64,000 nt of DNA from Platerodrilus igneus (GCA_036346225.1 JARFIW010001339.1:943001-1007000), one strand, 5' to 3'. Positions 11,679 through 23,539 are shown, numbered from the stretch's first letter. Translations and numbers: made by a program. The notes: generated from the sequence alone by a model not told the origin.

Positions 11679-12125
11679 TGTAGCAGGTACGTCTTTGTTT
11701 GTTTAATTACTGTTGTGGGTACGACCCTGGTAGCTGAGAATTCGAATAGTGCGGGTAAAGTGCAAGGAATGACGCCAGGAAGGCAGTGCTCGAGGGATCG
11801 TCTCGAGTAGTGGATGCGCGCGGTACGCTTTATTCACGTATAAAGCCCATCGTATTTCGGGGTCGTTTTATAACTTAAGTTAGCATAATTGTTTTTACCA
11901 ATTAACGTGTGGTATATACATCGATTGTTTGTGTGGTTTATATTAAAATCTAGTTTTCATTTCAAAAAATATAATTGCACTTACAATAATTTGCATTATT
12001 GTGATACAAGTTGAATCGTGAAAATAGTGGATCACAGCACTTTTGGATTAAAAAATTTCCATCTATATAGGAAAGGATTATCTGTCGTAAATAAGTATTA
12101 AAGCCATCGGATCCCACCTCCTACA
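11679..12125 (+). repeat. LTR copy within the inverted duplication
   Basis: Begins TGTAGCAGGTACGTC directly after a GGAGGGGCGG polypurine tract and ends CCCACCTCCTACA. It is followed by ACTA, the complement of the TAGT target site. It is almost base-for-base the reverse complement of 13875-14318 and is not an independent insertion. Confidence 0.85.
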
Positions 12126-12509
12126 ACTAGGGGTTGATACACCGGATGCTCGTGCTAATTGCCTGATGGATTGTCGATTATCCATTTGAAAATGACCCAA
12201 CACCGCCACTTCAGCTACTTTATTTCGAACTGGACGTTCAACATCGTTGTTATAAACAGAACCCCTGCTTTTAGACATCAATTAATTGTTTAACGTATTT
12301 GTGGCACATGCTTGTTTCCGCATGATCGGTATTAAAAAAATTTTACTACAGCTTTAACCCTATGCGGCCTGCTTGCAGAACGTTAGGCGAGCATTTTTAC
12401 AAAAAAAAAGCCCTAGATCGGATGAGAGGTAAAATGTAGGTTCCGTATGTGAGTGTTGTTACGCACGTCCAAGATCCCCATCTTCATTGAAAAAGTAAAG
12501 CTTCGAAGC

Positions 12510-13180
12510 GTCGAAAGATATATAAATTGAACTACATAAATAACAAATTGATAGTTTATATGATTACACTTACTGTAAATAATCCTAATGGTTGTGAATA
12601 AAATGAATTTAGATTGGAACACAAATGTTGAAATTATTTTGGTAAAAACCAGTCAGCGATACAGGTGGAAACAGTTATAATTGATACATACTGACAGAAT
12701 ACGTTTACGGTTAAGTGAGCATAGTTTGTTATATAAAAAAAGAGAGAAATTGCTTTTAAAGATGTGACAATGATTTAAATTGAATCATGTTGTATAAGGA
12801 AGGGTAGATGTTATGGAAATTTTCTACATCTTGTCTATTATTCAAGCAGTTAGCTTCTTTACTGATGTAGAAAAATTTGCGATATAATCTTGTTTTATAT
12901 TCAGGTTCCTTATCCAATATTACGCATTCTTCAAAATTAGGAGTATGTTTGGTGTAATATACATGCGTGGATAGAGCACATTTCTTAGAGTCAAAACAGC
13001 ATTCGCTTCTGTGCTAAGTTAAACGATTTCTCAACTATTGTGAAGTTTGGCCAATGGAGCATTTCTGGCAACTGCAGACTATCTTGTAAATTAAGTTGCT
13101 ACTCAAAGATTTAGGTGTTGGATCTTTTAGCTCGGTAAACAGGTTTTGAATACAGTTTGTGTATTCAAAAACCAAAGGAA
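12510..13180 (-). pseudogene. Penelope-like element, GIY-YIG C-terminal remnant
   Basis: Minus-strand translation in several frames gives, in order, LFTELKDPTPKSLSSNLIYK (about 13130), CSCQKCSIGQTSQ (about 13050), LRNRLT-HRSE (about 13015), KKCALSTHVYYTKHTPNFEE (about 12990-12930), and NRQDVENFHNIYPSLYN (about 12810). These match, block for block, the GIY-YIG endonuclease end of the Penelope-like copy at 49494-50080. No reverse transcriptase part is present, so the copy is strongly 5'-truncated. Its tail continues at 10555-10430 across the inserted segment. Confidence 0.8.
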
Positions 13181-13332
13181 ATTATTTGGGAATTATTAGT
13201 AATAACATAAAAAAATTTAAATTACTTATTCAAGTTCACTAAGTTCTTCGCAAACTACAAATTATTTCCTTTGCTTCTGAAATGCCGATAATCAAGCTAC
13301 TTTTGATTCTAGAATTGTTAACGAGTGCCGAC

Positions 13333-13874
13333 ATGGCGTATTCTATTGTAGAAAGATTAGAAATGGTTAAAATGTATTATCGTAATGACGATTGTGCTAC
13401 AGCTGCACCACATTTGATTTTCCAATGCTCCACCCGAAGGTACTACATTGGCCAGAAAGCGGGTTCTTTTTTACCTGGAAATTTTTTATTTTGCCGAAGC
13501 TTTACTTTTTCAATGAAGATGGGGATCTTGGACGTGCGTAACAACACTCACATACGGAACCTACATTTTACCTCTCATCCGATCTAGGGCTTTTTTTTTG
13601 TAAAAATGCTCGCCTAACGTTCTGCAAGCAGGCCGCATAGGGTTAAAGCTGTAGTAAAATTTTTTTAATACCGATCATGCGGAAACAAGCATGTGCCACA
13701 AATACGTTAAACAATTAATTGATGTCTAAAAGCAGGGGTTCTGTTTATAACAACGATGTTGAACGTCCAGTTCGAAATAAAGTAGCTGAAGTGGCGGTGT
13801 TGGGTCATTTTCAAATGGATAATCGACAATCCATCAGGCAATTAGCACGAGCATCCGGTGTATCAACCCCTAGT
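13333..13874 (+). pseudogene. mariner-like transposase, N-terminal part (nest host)
   Basis: The start codon at 13333 gives MAYSIVERLEMVKMYYRNDD, the usual beginning of an insect mariner-family transposase. After a disrupted stretch (about 13410-13720) the helix-turn-helix region follows: RPVRNKVAEVAVLGHFQMDN, then SIRQLARASGVSTPS, up to the TAGT where the gypsy LTR begins. Reading resumes in frame at 34352 (VYRIVKAYNFDPS), so 20.5 kb of gypsy and nested elements sit inside this gene. A further piece lies at 38335-38460. Confidence 0.8.
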
Positions 13875-14318
13875 TGTAGGAGGTGGGATCCGATGGCTTT
13901 AATACTTATTTACGACAGATAATCCTTTCCTATATAGATGGAAATTTTTTAATCCAAAAGTGCTGTGATCCACTATTTTCACGATTCAACTTGTATCACA
14001 ATAATGCAAATTATTGTAAGTGCAATTATATTTTTTGAAATGAAAACTAGATTTTAATATAAACCACACAAACAATCGATGTATATACCACGTTAATTGG
14101 TAAAACAATTATGCTAACTTAAGTTATAAAACGACCCCGAAATACGATGGGCTTTATACGTGAATAAAGCGTACCGCGCGCATCCACTACTCGAGACGAT
14201 CCCTCGAGCACTGCCTTCCTGGCGTCATTCCTTGCACTTTACCCGCACTATTCGAATTCTCAGCTACCAGGGTCGTACCCACAACAGTAATTAAACAAAC
14301 AAAGACGTACCTGCTACA
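13875..14318 (-). repeat. 3' LTR of the nested gypsy
   Basis: A 444-bp repeat reading TGTAGGAGG...CCTGCTACA on the plus strand, with TG/CA ends. The target TAGT precedes it at 13871-13874. It matches the 5' LTR at 32038-34351 once the mariner there is removed. Confidence 0.92.
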
Positions 14319-14330
14319 CCGCCCCTCCAC
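14319..14330 (-). other. Polypurine tract
   Basis: On the minus strand GTGGAGGGGCGG directly precedes the TGTAGCAGG start of the LTR, the expected place and composition for the plus-strand DNA primer. Confidence 0.8.
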
Positions 14331-14507
14331 AAAAAGGATTAAAATTAATACCATTAATTATAGAGTTTTTGTTACTTAGATAAATCCATAAAACTAAAAT
14401 TACTAACCGCCTCACGTATCGTGTTACATATAATTTTCTAAAATAACTAAACAGCAAAACTATCCTAACGTCCCCAGAAACGAGTCACAGTCTAGCCCCC
14501 ACCAGGC

Positions 14508-15962
14508 TCAAGCCTCTATAGGACACTTATAGGGTTTCAAGTTATAAATGTTATGCGCCCCTAATGATAACCCAGAAACATCTTCGGTTATATGATATGC
14601 ATTCGGGTTAATTACATCCTGAACGGTACCGGGTCCCCAATACAATAAAAAAAATTTACGAATGACCTTGTCTTCAGCTGAGGACAGGTCATGAGTTTTT
14701 ACTAGTACTCTATCACCTACCTGAAATGAAGTTAGCTTCCTACCTCGGTCATGCGCTCGCTTTCGTTTTCAGCACGAGAATGTAGCCTCGACCGAGCCAA
14801 TATCACTATATTAGTAGAATTTTTCCCCCTGGAGGATCGGGAATACATGCTACTTTATTCAATTGTAAAACTTTATCCGCGTGTACTTTCTCCGGTGTAA
14901 CACCAATGCTCGAATGCACTGCTTCATTTAAATACTGTTCAATTTTCTTTAGTGAATGAGCACAATTTTGATACTTATCGTGACAATATGTACACAGCAA
15001 GCGCGCCGTCTCATTAGATCGCTCGACCATATTTCCTTGCGGGAAATACACAGATGTGCGAGCCTTCTCTCATCGCTTATTTGTAAACCTTATTACCGAA
15101 TTGGGTCCCGTTATCCGATAATATCACTTGAGGTTTCCTACCTCAGTGAAATATTTAGGTAAACATCGTAGGGCTGCCGCAGCAGTAGCTCTTTTTAAGG
15201 GAAAAAATGAAACGCGTTTACTAAAAATAGCTAGCACTACCAAAATCTCTGTGACGCCCCCCCTAGAGGGTGACAAGAGGCCCACAAAATCGACTAACTT
15301 TATGGTTGGAATGATCCGCGAAAACCGGTTGCATTTCCCCACTGCACCTAGAAGAGATTTTTGCTTTTTGGCAGATTTCACACATCCCTACAATTTTACG
15401 AATGCACTTTTGCATTTATTTCCAATAAAAATCCCTAGAGCCAAATAACATTTTTCGGCACCAAAGTGACCGTGGTTAATATGATGCATGAATTTCAGTC
15501 TTAGGCACAACTAATCGGTAACCCTTAATTGTACCACTTTTTTGCCTAAAAATAATACCTTCGTAAACTACGTGCCATTTCTTTCCGTGTTCGGGGTCGT
15601 CCTTGGCCATTATTTCACTCAAAATTTTATTACAGAAATCATATTTTGCCTGGCTTTCTTTAAGATATTGTAGAATATCAAAGAACTCGTAATAAACCTG
15701 CTGATTATTGACTTTGAGGGGATTGAGCTCGAATTTTGTTTCGTTTGGCTCTTCTACTAACTTGGTTTCACCGTTAGGATATCGAGATAAGGTATCCGCA
15801 ATAACATTAGTGGTTCCGGAGCAGTACTGAATTTCTAAGGAAAATTGTTGTAAGAATAGACTCCATCTTAAGAGACGGGCATTCAATAATCGACACGTTT
15901 TTAGAAACGCCAGAGCCTTGTGTTCCGTAATAATAACGATATCGTTGCGCAACACTAACACA
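14508..15962 (-). pseudogene. gypsy RNase H end and integrase
   Basis: Continues the pol reading interrupted by the LINE at 15963-20638. The 161-codon frame 15476-15961 starts in RNase H (LVLRNDIVIITEHKALAFLK) and contains GTTNVIADTLSRYP, the usual RNase H/connection signature, then runs toward the integrase zinc region. The integrase core lies at 15381-14806 in broken frames (VDFVGLLSPSRGG, then NGTQFG, then NMVERSNETAR), and the C-terminal domain (FQVGDRVLV) at about 14720. The stop is at 14508-14510. Several shifts are visible; one is a lost A near 14768 compared with the inverted copy at 10600-11489. Confidence 0.85.
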
Positions 15963-16985
15963 TCATCATTAGGTTTTCAGTCTTGGAAATGGTTAGACGT
16001 GTACCATCATTGTTTCCTATTCTGAACTAACCTACAGATTTCCCTGAAATTTGCACAGTCTGCATCTATCACTATCTGTTCTAGGTCTACATCTACCTCT
16101 TTTTTCTTATCTCTGCTTGTAATATATCCCATACTATTCCCCAAAAATACCTTAGAACGTATTCTGTCTTTCTATTTCTCTTTTTCCCCAGATATCCTTG
16201 TTCCCCTACTATTTCTATAACCTATTTGTTATTATCTTTGTCTGTCCATGCTATCGTCCTTATACATCTGAAGCACGGCATTTAAAAAGGCCTCTACCGT
16301 TTCTCTGTCTGCGTTTCAGACTGCCTGTATTTCATAGGCATACTGTGCTGTGCTCCACACATATGCTTTCAACAATTTTCTTCTTGTTCTATGTTTGTTG
16401 TCTTTCCTCATAGGCGCTGTTCTTTCTTGTTAGATGCAGTTCGGTCACCTTCTATTGTTTTACAATTATATACCCTATCTCTCCGACCTTCAAAGGTTGT
16501 GCAGGGAGGTAAGCAGCATGTGGTTGCCAAGTTCCCCCAACACTTAACATTTACCGATTTAAAATATATTTTCCAATATATCTTTTCGCACAGTCAACAT
16601 TAGTTGCAGATATTTCGCAACCAACAACTAGTTGTTTATACTAATCATCAGATTTATCTGCGCTTATTTTTTCGTCATTGGGTTTTCCGTCTCAAAACTG
16701 GTTGGACACGTACTTGCACTTATTTATATTCTGAGCTAGCCTACATAGTTCCCTGAAATTCTCACACAGCATGTGTATACAGCTCGTTCTCCTTCTATTG
16801 TTTTTTAATTTTATGCCCTATTTCACCGAGATTCAGTGAAGGAGGTTAAGCAACCTGTGGCTACCAAGATCTTCCAACACTTAGACATTAGCCGAAATTA
16901 TGGTTTCTCAGTAAATCCTTTCACACACTTAACATTATTCAAGAATATTGCCCAACCAATTCTTGTAGTTACTTATAATAATCAT
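15963..16985 (-). pseudogene. Two extra truncated LINE 3' ends
   Basis: Compared with 17020-17500, the LINE C-terminal coding and 3' untranslated sequence appears again at about 16985-16675 (short) and 16660-15963 (longer). Guide blocks on the plus strand are TCTATTCTG(G/A)(G/A)CTA(G/A)CCTAC and CA(T/A)ACTGTGCTGTGCTC. The pieces are head-to-tail with the main copy. This suggests repeated insertion of truncated LINEs into the 3' end or unequal exchange. All are non-coding now. Confidence 0.65.
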
Positions 16986-17019
16986 CATGTTTAAGCACAG
17001 TTATTTTTTCGTCATTAGT

Positions 17020-18449
17020 TTATCCATCTTGGGATTGGTTGGATGCGTATCTCCATTGCTTTCTATTCTGGGCTAGCCTACACATCTCCCTAAAACCCCT
17101 ATAGCCTACATCTTTTACTATCTGTGTGCAGTAGTCTAACCTAGGTCTGCCTCTTCTTCTCTTTTTCCCTATCTCTGCTTCTAATATATTCCGCACTATT
17201 CCCTCATGCCGTAGTATGTGACCTATCATACTATCTCTCCTATTTTTATCGTTTTCCACATATTTCTTTCTTCCCCTACCATTTTTAGTACCTCTTCGTT
17301 CTTAACTTTGTCTGTCCATGATATCTTCATCATACGCCTGTAGCACCACATTTTAAAGGCTTCCGCCTTTTTCTTGTCAGCTATTCCTACTGCCCAGGCT
17401 TCACAGCCATACAGTGCTGTGCTCTACACATATGTTTTAAGCAATCTTTTCCTTTTTTCTATGTTTGTGGTCTTTGAGCACAGTAGTTGCTTTTTCTTGT
17501 TAAATGTAGCACGACCTTGTGCTAGTCTTTGTTTTATATCTTTTGTGCTTTTCCCATCTTGCGCTATTTGGTTTCCTAAGTCGCAGAAATCCTTAACCTC
17601 TTGTAAGTTCGTGTTACATACTTGTATTCTTGTTTTTGATTTATTTTGTCCACCTTTGCATACTAGAACTTTAGTTTCAGTTTTGTTAATTTTCATACCG
17701 TATCTCTCTGTTAGAACCGTTTCCATTTCATTAAGAGCAGCTTTTAACTCTTCCTTGCTAGACGCTAATGCCGCTATATCATCTGCAAATCTAAGCATAT
17801 CAATTTTTTGTCCCTGCATAGTAATTCCAAATGTCTTCCTGCATTTGACAGTATTCATTGCCTCTTCTATGTACAAGTTAAAAATCAATGGGGATAGGGC
17901 AAATCCCTGTCTCACCCCTTTCCTAATGTTTACTTCTCTACGTTCCTGCTCTAATTCTATTACTGCTGTTTGCTCTTTGTATAAGCTATGTACTATTCGT
18001 CTATCCCTATAACTCATTCCAATCTTTTTGAGTATTTCAAACATTTTCTTCCATTTTACATTGTCGAATACTTTTTCCAGATCTACAAACCCTATATACA
18101 CGCTTTCCCCTTTTTTTATTGTTTTCTCCATTATCACTCTCAGAGCTAAAATAGCCTCCCGTGTTCCCCTGTTTTGCCTAAACCCAAATTGGTCTTTTCC
18201 TAGTATTTCTTCCACCCGTTTTTCCATTCGTCTTTGCACAATTCTAGTTAATATTTTTGACACGTGTGCTGTTAAACTTATTGTTCGAAAATTTTCACAT
18301 CTATCCGCGCCTTTCTTTTTTGGTATAGTTACTATGATGCTACGTTTGAAACCTTTGGGTATCTCGCCTGTCTCATACATATAGCTTACAAGTTGGAAGA
18401 GACGTTCTGTTACTGCTTGTCTAGCGGTTTTTAGAATTTCTGCTTGCAC
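17020..18449 (-). pseudogene. LINE reverse transcriptase and C-terminal region
   Basis: The 341-codon frame 17424-18449 is a reverse transcriptase that would copy LINE RNA at a nicked target. Motifs in order are KGFKRSIIVTIPKKKGADRC (residue 38 on), NFRTISLTAHVSKIL, GKDQFGFRQNRGTREA, VYIGFVDLEKVFD (motif A), GVRQGFALSPLIFNLYIEEA (motif B), FADDIAALA (catalytic box with two aspartates) and KVLVCKGG. It ends early, and the C-terminal piece continues in another frame to IGHILRHEGI and KRRRGRPRL at 17020-17259, a short basic tail usual for this LINE type. Catalytic residues look intact but the frame breaks make it a pseudogene. Its first codons start inside the linker, so the listed Met is not the true start. 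Confidence 0.82.
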
Positions 18450-19085
18450 CTTATCTGTACCCGGCGCCTTACCATTTTTCAGACTCTTTAATGCTAATTC
18501 AAACTCATCTCTAAGTATAGAAGTATAGAAGTATAGAAGTCCTTATTTTCAATGTCTGATTCCTATTTTAATGCAGTTAGTTCCTCCCCTGCATATAAAT
18601 TCCCTATATATTCTTGCCATCTACCCACTTTCTCTACGTTTTCTATGATGACGTTTCTTTGTGCGTCCCTTATATTTTTGCTATACGGTTTTATATCCCT
18701 AAAATTCGTTCTAATTAATTTGAATGCTTCGTCTGTCTTTCCTATTTCCATCTTAGTTTGTACCTCTTTGCACCTTATCTGTACCCGGCGCCTTACCATT
18801 TTTCAAACCCTTTAATGCTAATTCAAACTCATCTCTAAGTATAGGACATCCCAGGTCATCATTTTCAATGTCCGATTCCTGTTCTAATGCAGTTAGTTCT
18901 TCTCCTGCATATAAATTTCCTATATATTCTTGCCATCTACCCACTTTCTCTACATTTTCTATAATGACGTTTCCTCCCGCGTCCTTTATATTTTTGCTAT
19001 GCGGTTTTATATCCCTAAAATTGATTCTAATTAGTTTGTATGCTTCATCTGTCTTTCCTATTTCCATCTTCGTTTGTACCTCTTT
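18446..19085. repeat. Tandem duplication of about 320 bp inside the LINE
   Basis: Units 18446-18769 and 18770-19085 both begin GCACCTTATCTGTACCCGGC and end with GTACCTCTTT. Each encodes, on the minus strand, the same linker peptide (for example VGRWQEYIGNLYAGEELTAL). Unit one also carries a small triplication AAGTATAG near 18520. The junction breaks the ORF. Confidence 0.88.
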
Positions 19086-20317
19086 GCACTTTTCATCAAT
19101 CCACTGTTCTTTAGCTTTCCTGCATTTTCGAATAATTTCCCATTTTATGGCTTTGTATCTCTGTTTTCCTGCTTCGTCTGATTTATTTTTGTATTTTCGT
19201 CTTTCCTCTATTAAATTCAGGATATTCTTTGTTATCCATGGTTTCTTATTTTCTTTTTGTGTATACCTCAGAATATCTCTGGCCGCCATGTCTAGGCTGG
19301 ATTTAATGTTATTCCATTCTGTTTCTACTTCCTTAGTATCAGATATTTTCCCGATATCTTTGAGCAATTCATTTGACTTTTTTCGAATCTTTCTTAAATA
19401 TTTTTATCTTTTAGTTTCTCTAAGTCCAAGTGCCTTTTTCTATTTCTTTTTTTCACATTCTTAAATTTTAGAGCGGCCTTCATAATTACGATGTTGTGGT
19501 TAGTATCTATATCTGCTTCTGGGTAGCTTCTACAGTTTTTTACTTGATTCCTAAACCATTGTCTAACAAGAATGTAATCTATTTGATATCTTCCTATATC
19601 TCCTGGCATCTTTTACGTATATCGTCTTCTAGCATGATGTTGAAATAATGTGTTTGTGATGATTAAATCGTTCTTGTCGCAAAATTCTACCAGCCTATTT
19701 CTCCTGTCGTTTCTCGTGCCGAAACCAAATAAACCTACTACCGCTCCTTCCCTACCTTCGCCTACCACGGCATTAAAATCCCCCGTAATTATTAAATTTT
19801 CATGTCCTTTTACGTATCTTAATATGTCTTCGATATCTTTGTAGATGACTTCTACCTCTTCGTCACTGTAGCTAGAAGTGGGCATGTATACTTGTATTAT
19901 TACTGTGTTTACCGGTTTAGATTTTAATCTAACCATGAGTACCCGTTCGTTCTTTTGTAAGTAATTTTCTACACAGTATCCTATCTTTTTCCGCATAACT
20001 ATCCCCACACCCAAATTTCCTTCCTCTGCTTCTGTATGAATTACCCTGAAGTCTCCACTCCAAAAATCCCCCGCCTCTGGCCACCGAACTTCGCTGATCC
20101 CTACTATGTCTAGTGATAACCTATTCATTTCGATTTTTAGGTTCTCTAGCTTATCTACTTGCTTCATACTTCTAACATTCCACGTTCCGACTCGCAGAAT
20201 GTTCCTGACTCTTATTTTTAACTTTCCGATCGCATCCTCCGAAGTAGTCCCCTCCCGGAGATCCGAATTTGGAACTATTTTAACTCCGGAATCTTTTATC
20301 CCAAAGAATACCATCAT
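18753..20317 (-). pseudogene. LINE endonuclease and linker
   Basis: An exonuclease/endonuclease/phosphatase-fold domain that would nick the target for LINE insertion. In frame 19613-20317: RVGTWNVRSM (about residue 41), LDIVGISEVRWPEAGDFWSG with the catalytic glutamate region (about residue 70), IIQVYMPTSS, and LIITGDFNAVVG with the DFN motif (about residue 178). After a shift near 19611, 19394-19609 gives YQIDYILVRQ and DTNHNIVIM, where the family usually has S-D-H; the serine/aspartate is altered. Frame 18753-19367 is the linker toward the reverse transcriptase. The part above 20317 (20318-20638) shows no ORF on this strand and is the probable 5' untranslated region. Confidence 0.8.
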
Positions 20318-20638
20318 GTTTGTTACAATTTAAGTATGCTGTGTACTTGGGAGATAATGTGGCGGTTTCCCGTTGCCTTCCACATCGCGGTAGTGTGTCT
20401 TAGACTGCCATACCGACCCCTATGGTCTCTGCCAATCTAAGTACCGAAAGAGCCGCTGCCCTTTTTCGGGGAACTGTCTTAGTCTGGTTCCTCACTAACG
20501 ACCCTACTACTTTGGTTGGACCTGTAGTTTGGCTCTTTAGCTCATTAGAACACGCAAGCCATTTCACCTGTTCTAGTAATTTAGAACTTCGGCAAGGTGC
20601 AGGTCCATTCAAAATGGCACTTACACATACCACTGTTT

Positions 20639-21431
20639 TAATAAGCGACAATACTTAGTGCTTCCTTTTCCGTTACTGAATAGCTGCGCGCAGCCGGGCG
20701 AAGGATCCTGAAATAATAGGCGATAACATGTATGTTGCATTTTTCATCAACTTGGTGCAAACACGACCCGACAGCATTGGACGACGCATCAGATCGTATA
20801 TAGAAATTTAAGTTTGGATTCGGATGATGTAACATAACCACCTGAGCTAATGCATGTTTTATTTTATAAAATGCCTCTTCCTCATGTGACGTCCATTTCC
20901 ATACGGCTGATTTGTTTAGTAAATGGTTCAGCCCATAGGCTAGGTGGGCAAATTGTTCCACAAAACGGGCATCACAATTTACCAACCCGAGGGAAGCCGT
21001 AAACGATTTAAGGTTATAAGGCCTTTGAAAATTGAAAATGGAGTCAATCCTACTAGATTTCATTTTAATACCCTGCTGTGTAATTAGATGTCCAACAAAT
21101 TAAATTTGCATGTGTGCAAACGTGCATTTATGCAATTTTAACGTAATACCTGCCACTGATAATTTTTTAAAAACTGTTCGAAGATGATCTAAATCTACTT
21201 GCGAATTTGGTGATATGTTTAACAAATCGTCGACATATGAGATACAAATCCTTCCGTATCAGTTCCTAACACGGTCTTTAAAGCCCGAATAAAACTGGCT
21301 ACCGATGTGGCCAGTCCAAACGGTAACACCTGAAAACATACGTTACAACGGCAAACATAAAACCAGTACATTTACGATGCGGTTCATATAAAGGTACTTG
21401 CCAGTATGACATTGAGAAATCTAGGCAACTG
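20639..21431 (-). pseudogene. gypsy reverse transcriptase palm and RNase H start
   Basis: Minus-strand continuation of pol between the Polinton and the LINE. Blocks in order: FSMSYWQVPLYEPHRKC (about 21410, motif A without its usual aspartate-leucine), GRICISYVDDLLNISPN (about 21240, the YVDD catalytic box), HKCTFAHMQI (about 21125), then a 141-codon frame with RPYNLKSFTASLGL, KIKHALAQVVMLHHPNPN, and FYIRSDASSNAVGSCLHQ, the RNase H start. Frame changes occur around 21300 and 21060. It ends at VTEKEALSIVA where the LINE is inserted. Confidence 0.85.
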
Positions 21432-22813
21432 AACAACAGTAGTTGAAAATGAAGGATACTGGCACCTCATTTCCACCAGAATCCCTCATTTCCACACACA
21501 TCTGGACCAAATTTACATGTAAATTCCCATAAGGTGGAAATGAGTAGGTGGTGCACATCTGGACCAAAAAGTTTTCTTCGACTAACCATTTTTCATCTTT
21601 CGAGATAAATATATCTTAAATTTTCATCTTTCGAGATAAACCTATCTTGTTTGGTATCAATTAATATTAGAATTTTTTCAGCTACCCGAATTTCTAGGAA
21701 TTTTTTAGATAGCATCACCCTCCAGGGAGCTACCATCATTTTAAGATTTTTTTACCGCTAACATTCTGAACCAAATAGTTTTCTTCGACTAGCCATTGCA
21801 TCTTTCGAGATCAACCTGTATTGTTTGGTATCAATTAATATTAGAATTTTCTCAGCTACCCGAATCTTTAGGAATTTTTTAGATTGCATCATCCCCCAGA
21901 AAGCTACCTTCATTTTAAGATTTCTTACTTGTTGCGATTTCTGAGCATTCTTATAAATTTTTTTATCCATGCAATACATTATATTAGTCTATAATTTTAC
22001 GCAGAATTCAAATCTGCAAACAGATTTAAAATCGAACCACGCCCTGCAAAGTTATACCTCTTTAAAACTGTCAAATCTCTAAATTTTGCTCTATAAGCAA
22101 ACCTAACAAATCTCTTTAAATTTTTTAGATTGCATCATCCCCCAGGGAGCTACCCTCATTTTAAGATTTCTTACCTGTAGCGACTTTTGAGCGTCTGCAT
22201 AAATTTTTTTATACATGCGATACATTAAATTAGTCTAAAATTTTATACAGAATCCGAATCTGCAAACAAATTTGAAATCGAACCACGCCCTGCAAAGTTA
22301 CACTTTAAAGCTCCCAAACCTCTAAATGTTGCCCTTTGCTCTATAAGCAAACATCTCCAAAAATCAAAAACCGTGGAGATTTTAGAAATGAATCCTTTAT
22401 AAAGCCATAAGTGTTTAATATTTAAAACCATTTTCTAAACGGTGATGCACTGTTTTTAGAATAATCAAAACCATAACTTTTTAAAAACAGTTATCAAGGT
22501 TGGTTTAACATTTTTAATAACTATGCACGTCATAATTATATGCTCAAATGCTTGGAAAATACAAGTCGTTTCCTTAACGAGTATGAGTTGTCTAAATTAC
22601 ATATGAAAGCTGTATATAATTTCTTTTCTTGGACTTTCTATTAATTATGTTTGAATACAGTGCATTAGAAATTGATGAATAATTGCTGGGGATTCACATA
22701 AGGTATTTTCTAGTAACCAGCATCGAGTACGTATTTAGGGAAAATACAAACGTCATTTAGTAATATAGATTAATTAACGGTAATTATTTCAAACCGTATA
22801 TAACGCGGTGTGA

Positions 22814-23330
22814 TTAGAAAAATTCTATTACCTTTACTAAGGGAACACCAAACTTGTTGTATACAGAATACTTACTAATAAAGCAATTTAATTTAAAAAT
22901 AACTTCTACGCCATATTTTTCAAAAATGGCAGGCTTGAATATTTTCTTTGGAAACAATCGAAGATTGCCGAAGACACTCGAAGAGTGCACAAACGCGGTC
23001 ACTAAACCACAATTAATAATCGCCTTTATAGGTTTAACATTTCTACAATTACCCAATGACTTTAATTTCTTCTTGGAGAGAATCCTTATTCCCCCACGCA
23101 CTGCTGCGTAGTTGCATGCCAACCCCTTTTGGGGATATATGCCCGTTATAGGTTTTAAGACCCTCGGTTTTACTTAACTACACTTTGTGAGACCCCTTTA
23201 ATCTTTTTAATCGTGTTCTTCTCGCGTACAATACAGTAGGACTTAGCCTTACTACCTACAAATTATAATACTAGACCCACATTAAAGTTGTCTTTGAATT
23301 TCTCTATAATTTTTTGTTAACATGCGTTAT
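22814..23330 (-). pseudogene. Polinton polymerase remnant, left arm
   Basis: Minus-strand reading from about 23330 gives KFKDNFNVGLVL, stop, FVGSKAKSYCIVREKNTIKK, then IKGVSQSVVK. This resembles the C-terminal region of Polinton family-B DNA polymerases, which replicate the element from a protein primer. The matching piece in the second Polinton (36418-36621) reads without that stop. The adjoining frame 22814-23122 (VTAFVHSSSVFGNLRLFPKK and further) also recurs in the second Polinton beside a zinc-finger stretch. No exonuclease or palm motif survives. Confidence 0.6.
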
Positions 23331-23539
23331 ATTGTGTTTATTATTTGCGGGGTACATACACCACTTTAAACCTAAAAATAAAAACAAGATAGTTTAATGC
23401 GTCTATTAATAATTTTTGCTAATGTTGGCGATACAAATATGTAAAAACAAACTTTATCAAGAAAATATAATGTTTTTAATAAAATACATACATGTATTGA
23501 TAACATCTATAAACCGCTGTGGTAACCAGAGTCTGGCGA

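Larger units (their letters stand above)
10556..12509 (+). mobile_element. Inverted copy of gypsy 3' end inserted in Penelope tail
   Basis: This segment is the reverse complement of about 13494-15430 and nearly identical to it. Only single-base changes are visible, for example one codon (L/I) in a shared frame, one A more or less in an A4/A5 run, and an A in the LTR. It contains integrase remnant, polypurine tract, the whole LTR (11679-12125), the TAGT target site and part of the mariner gene flanking the original LTR. Because it includes flanking non-gypsy DNA, it was copied as a DNA segment rather than retrotransposed. Confidence 0.85.
10500..12565. repeat. 56-bp direct repeats bounding an inserted segment
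   Basis: The 56 bases at 10500-10555 (starting GTCGAAAGATATATAAATTG) recur exactly at 12510-12565. Between them lies an inverted copy of gypsy sequence. The repeat is Penelope-like tail DNA and behaves as a very long target-site duplication. Confidence 0.85.
15963..20638 (-). mobile_element. RTE/BovB-type LINE inserted in gypsy pol
   Basis: The gypsy frame stops at 20639 within VTEKEALSIVA and resumes at 15962 with DDVLVLRNDIVII. Between them lies LINE DNA on the minus strand: 5' untranslated part (20638-20318), endonuclease (20317-19394), linker, reverse transcriptase (18449-17424), C-terminal piece (17259-17020) and 3' part. Two additional truncated copies of the LINE 3' end lie at 16985-15963. 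The endonuclease resembles the apurinic-type domain in RTE/BovB LINEs and in proteins named craniofacial development protein 2-like. Clade assignment is inference. Confidence 0.8.

Noticed and set aside
12413..13587. Pair of frames ending SFTFSMKMGILDVRNNTHIR in opposite orientations
   Set aside because: They are the two copies of the same inverted duplication with different flanks, not two genes.
17374..19464. Long plus-strand frames of 212, 118 and 198 codons
   Set aside because: Antisense of the LINE reverse transcriptase and endonuclease; hydrophobic composition comes from the complementary strand.
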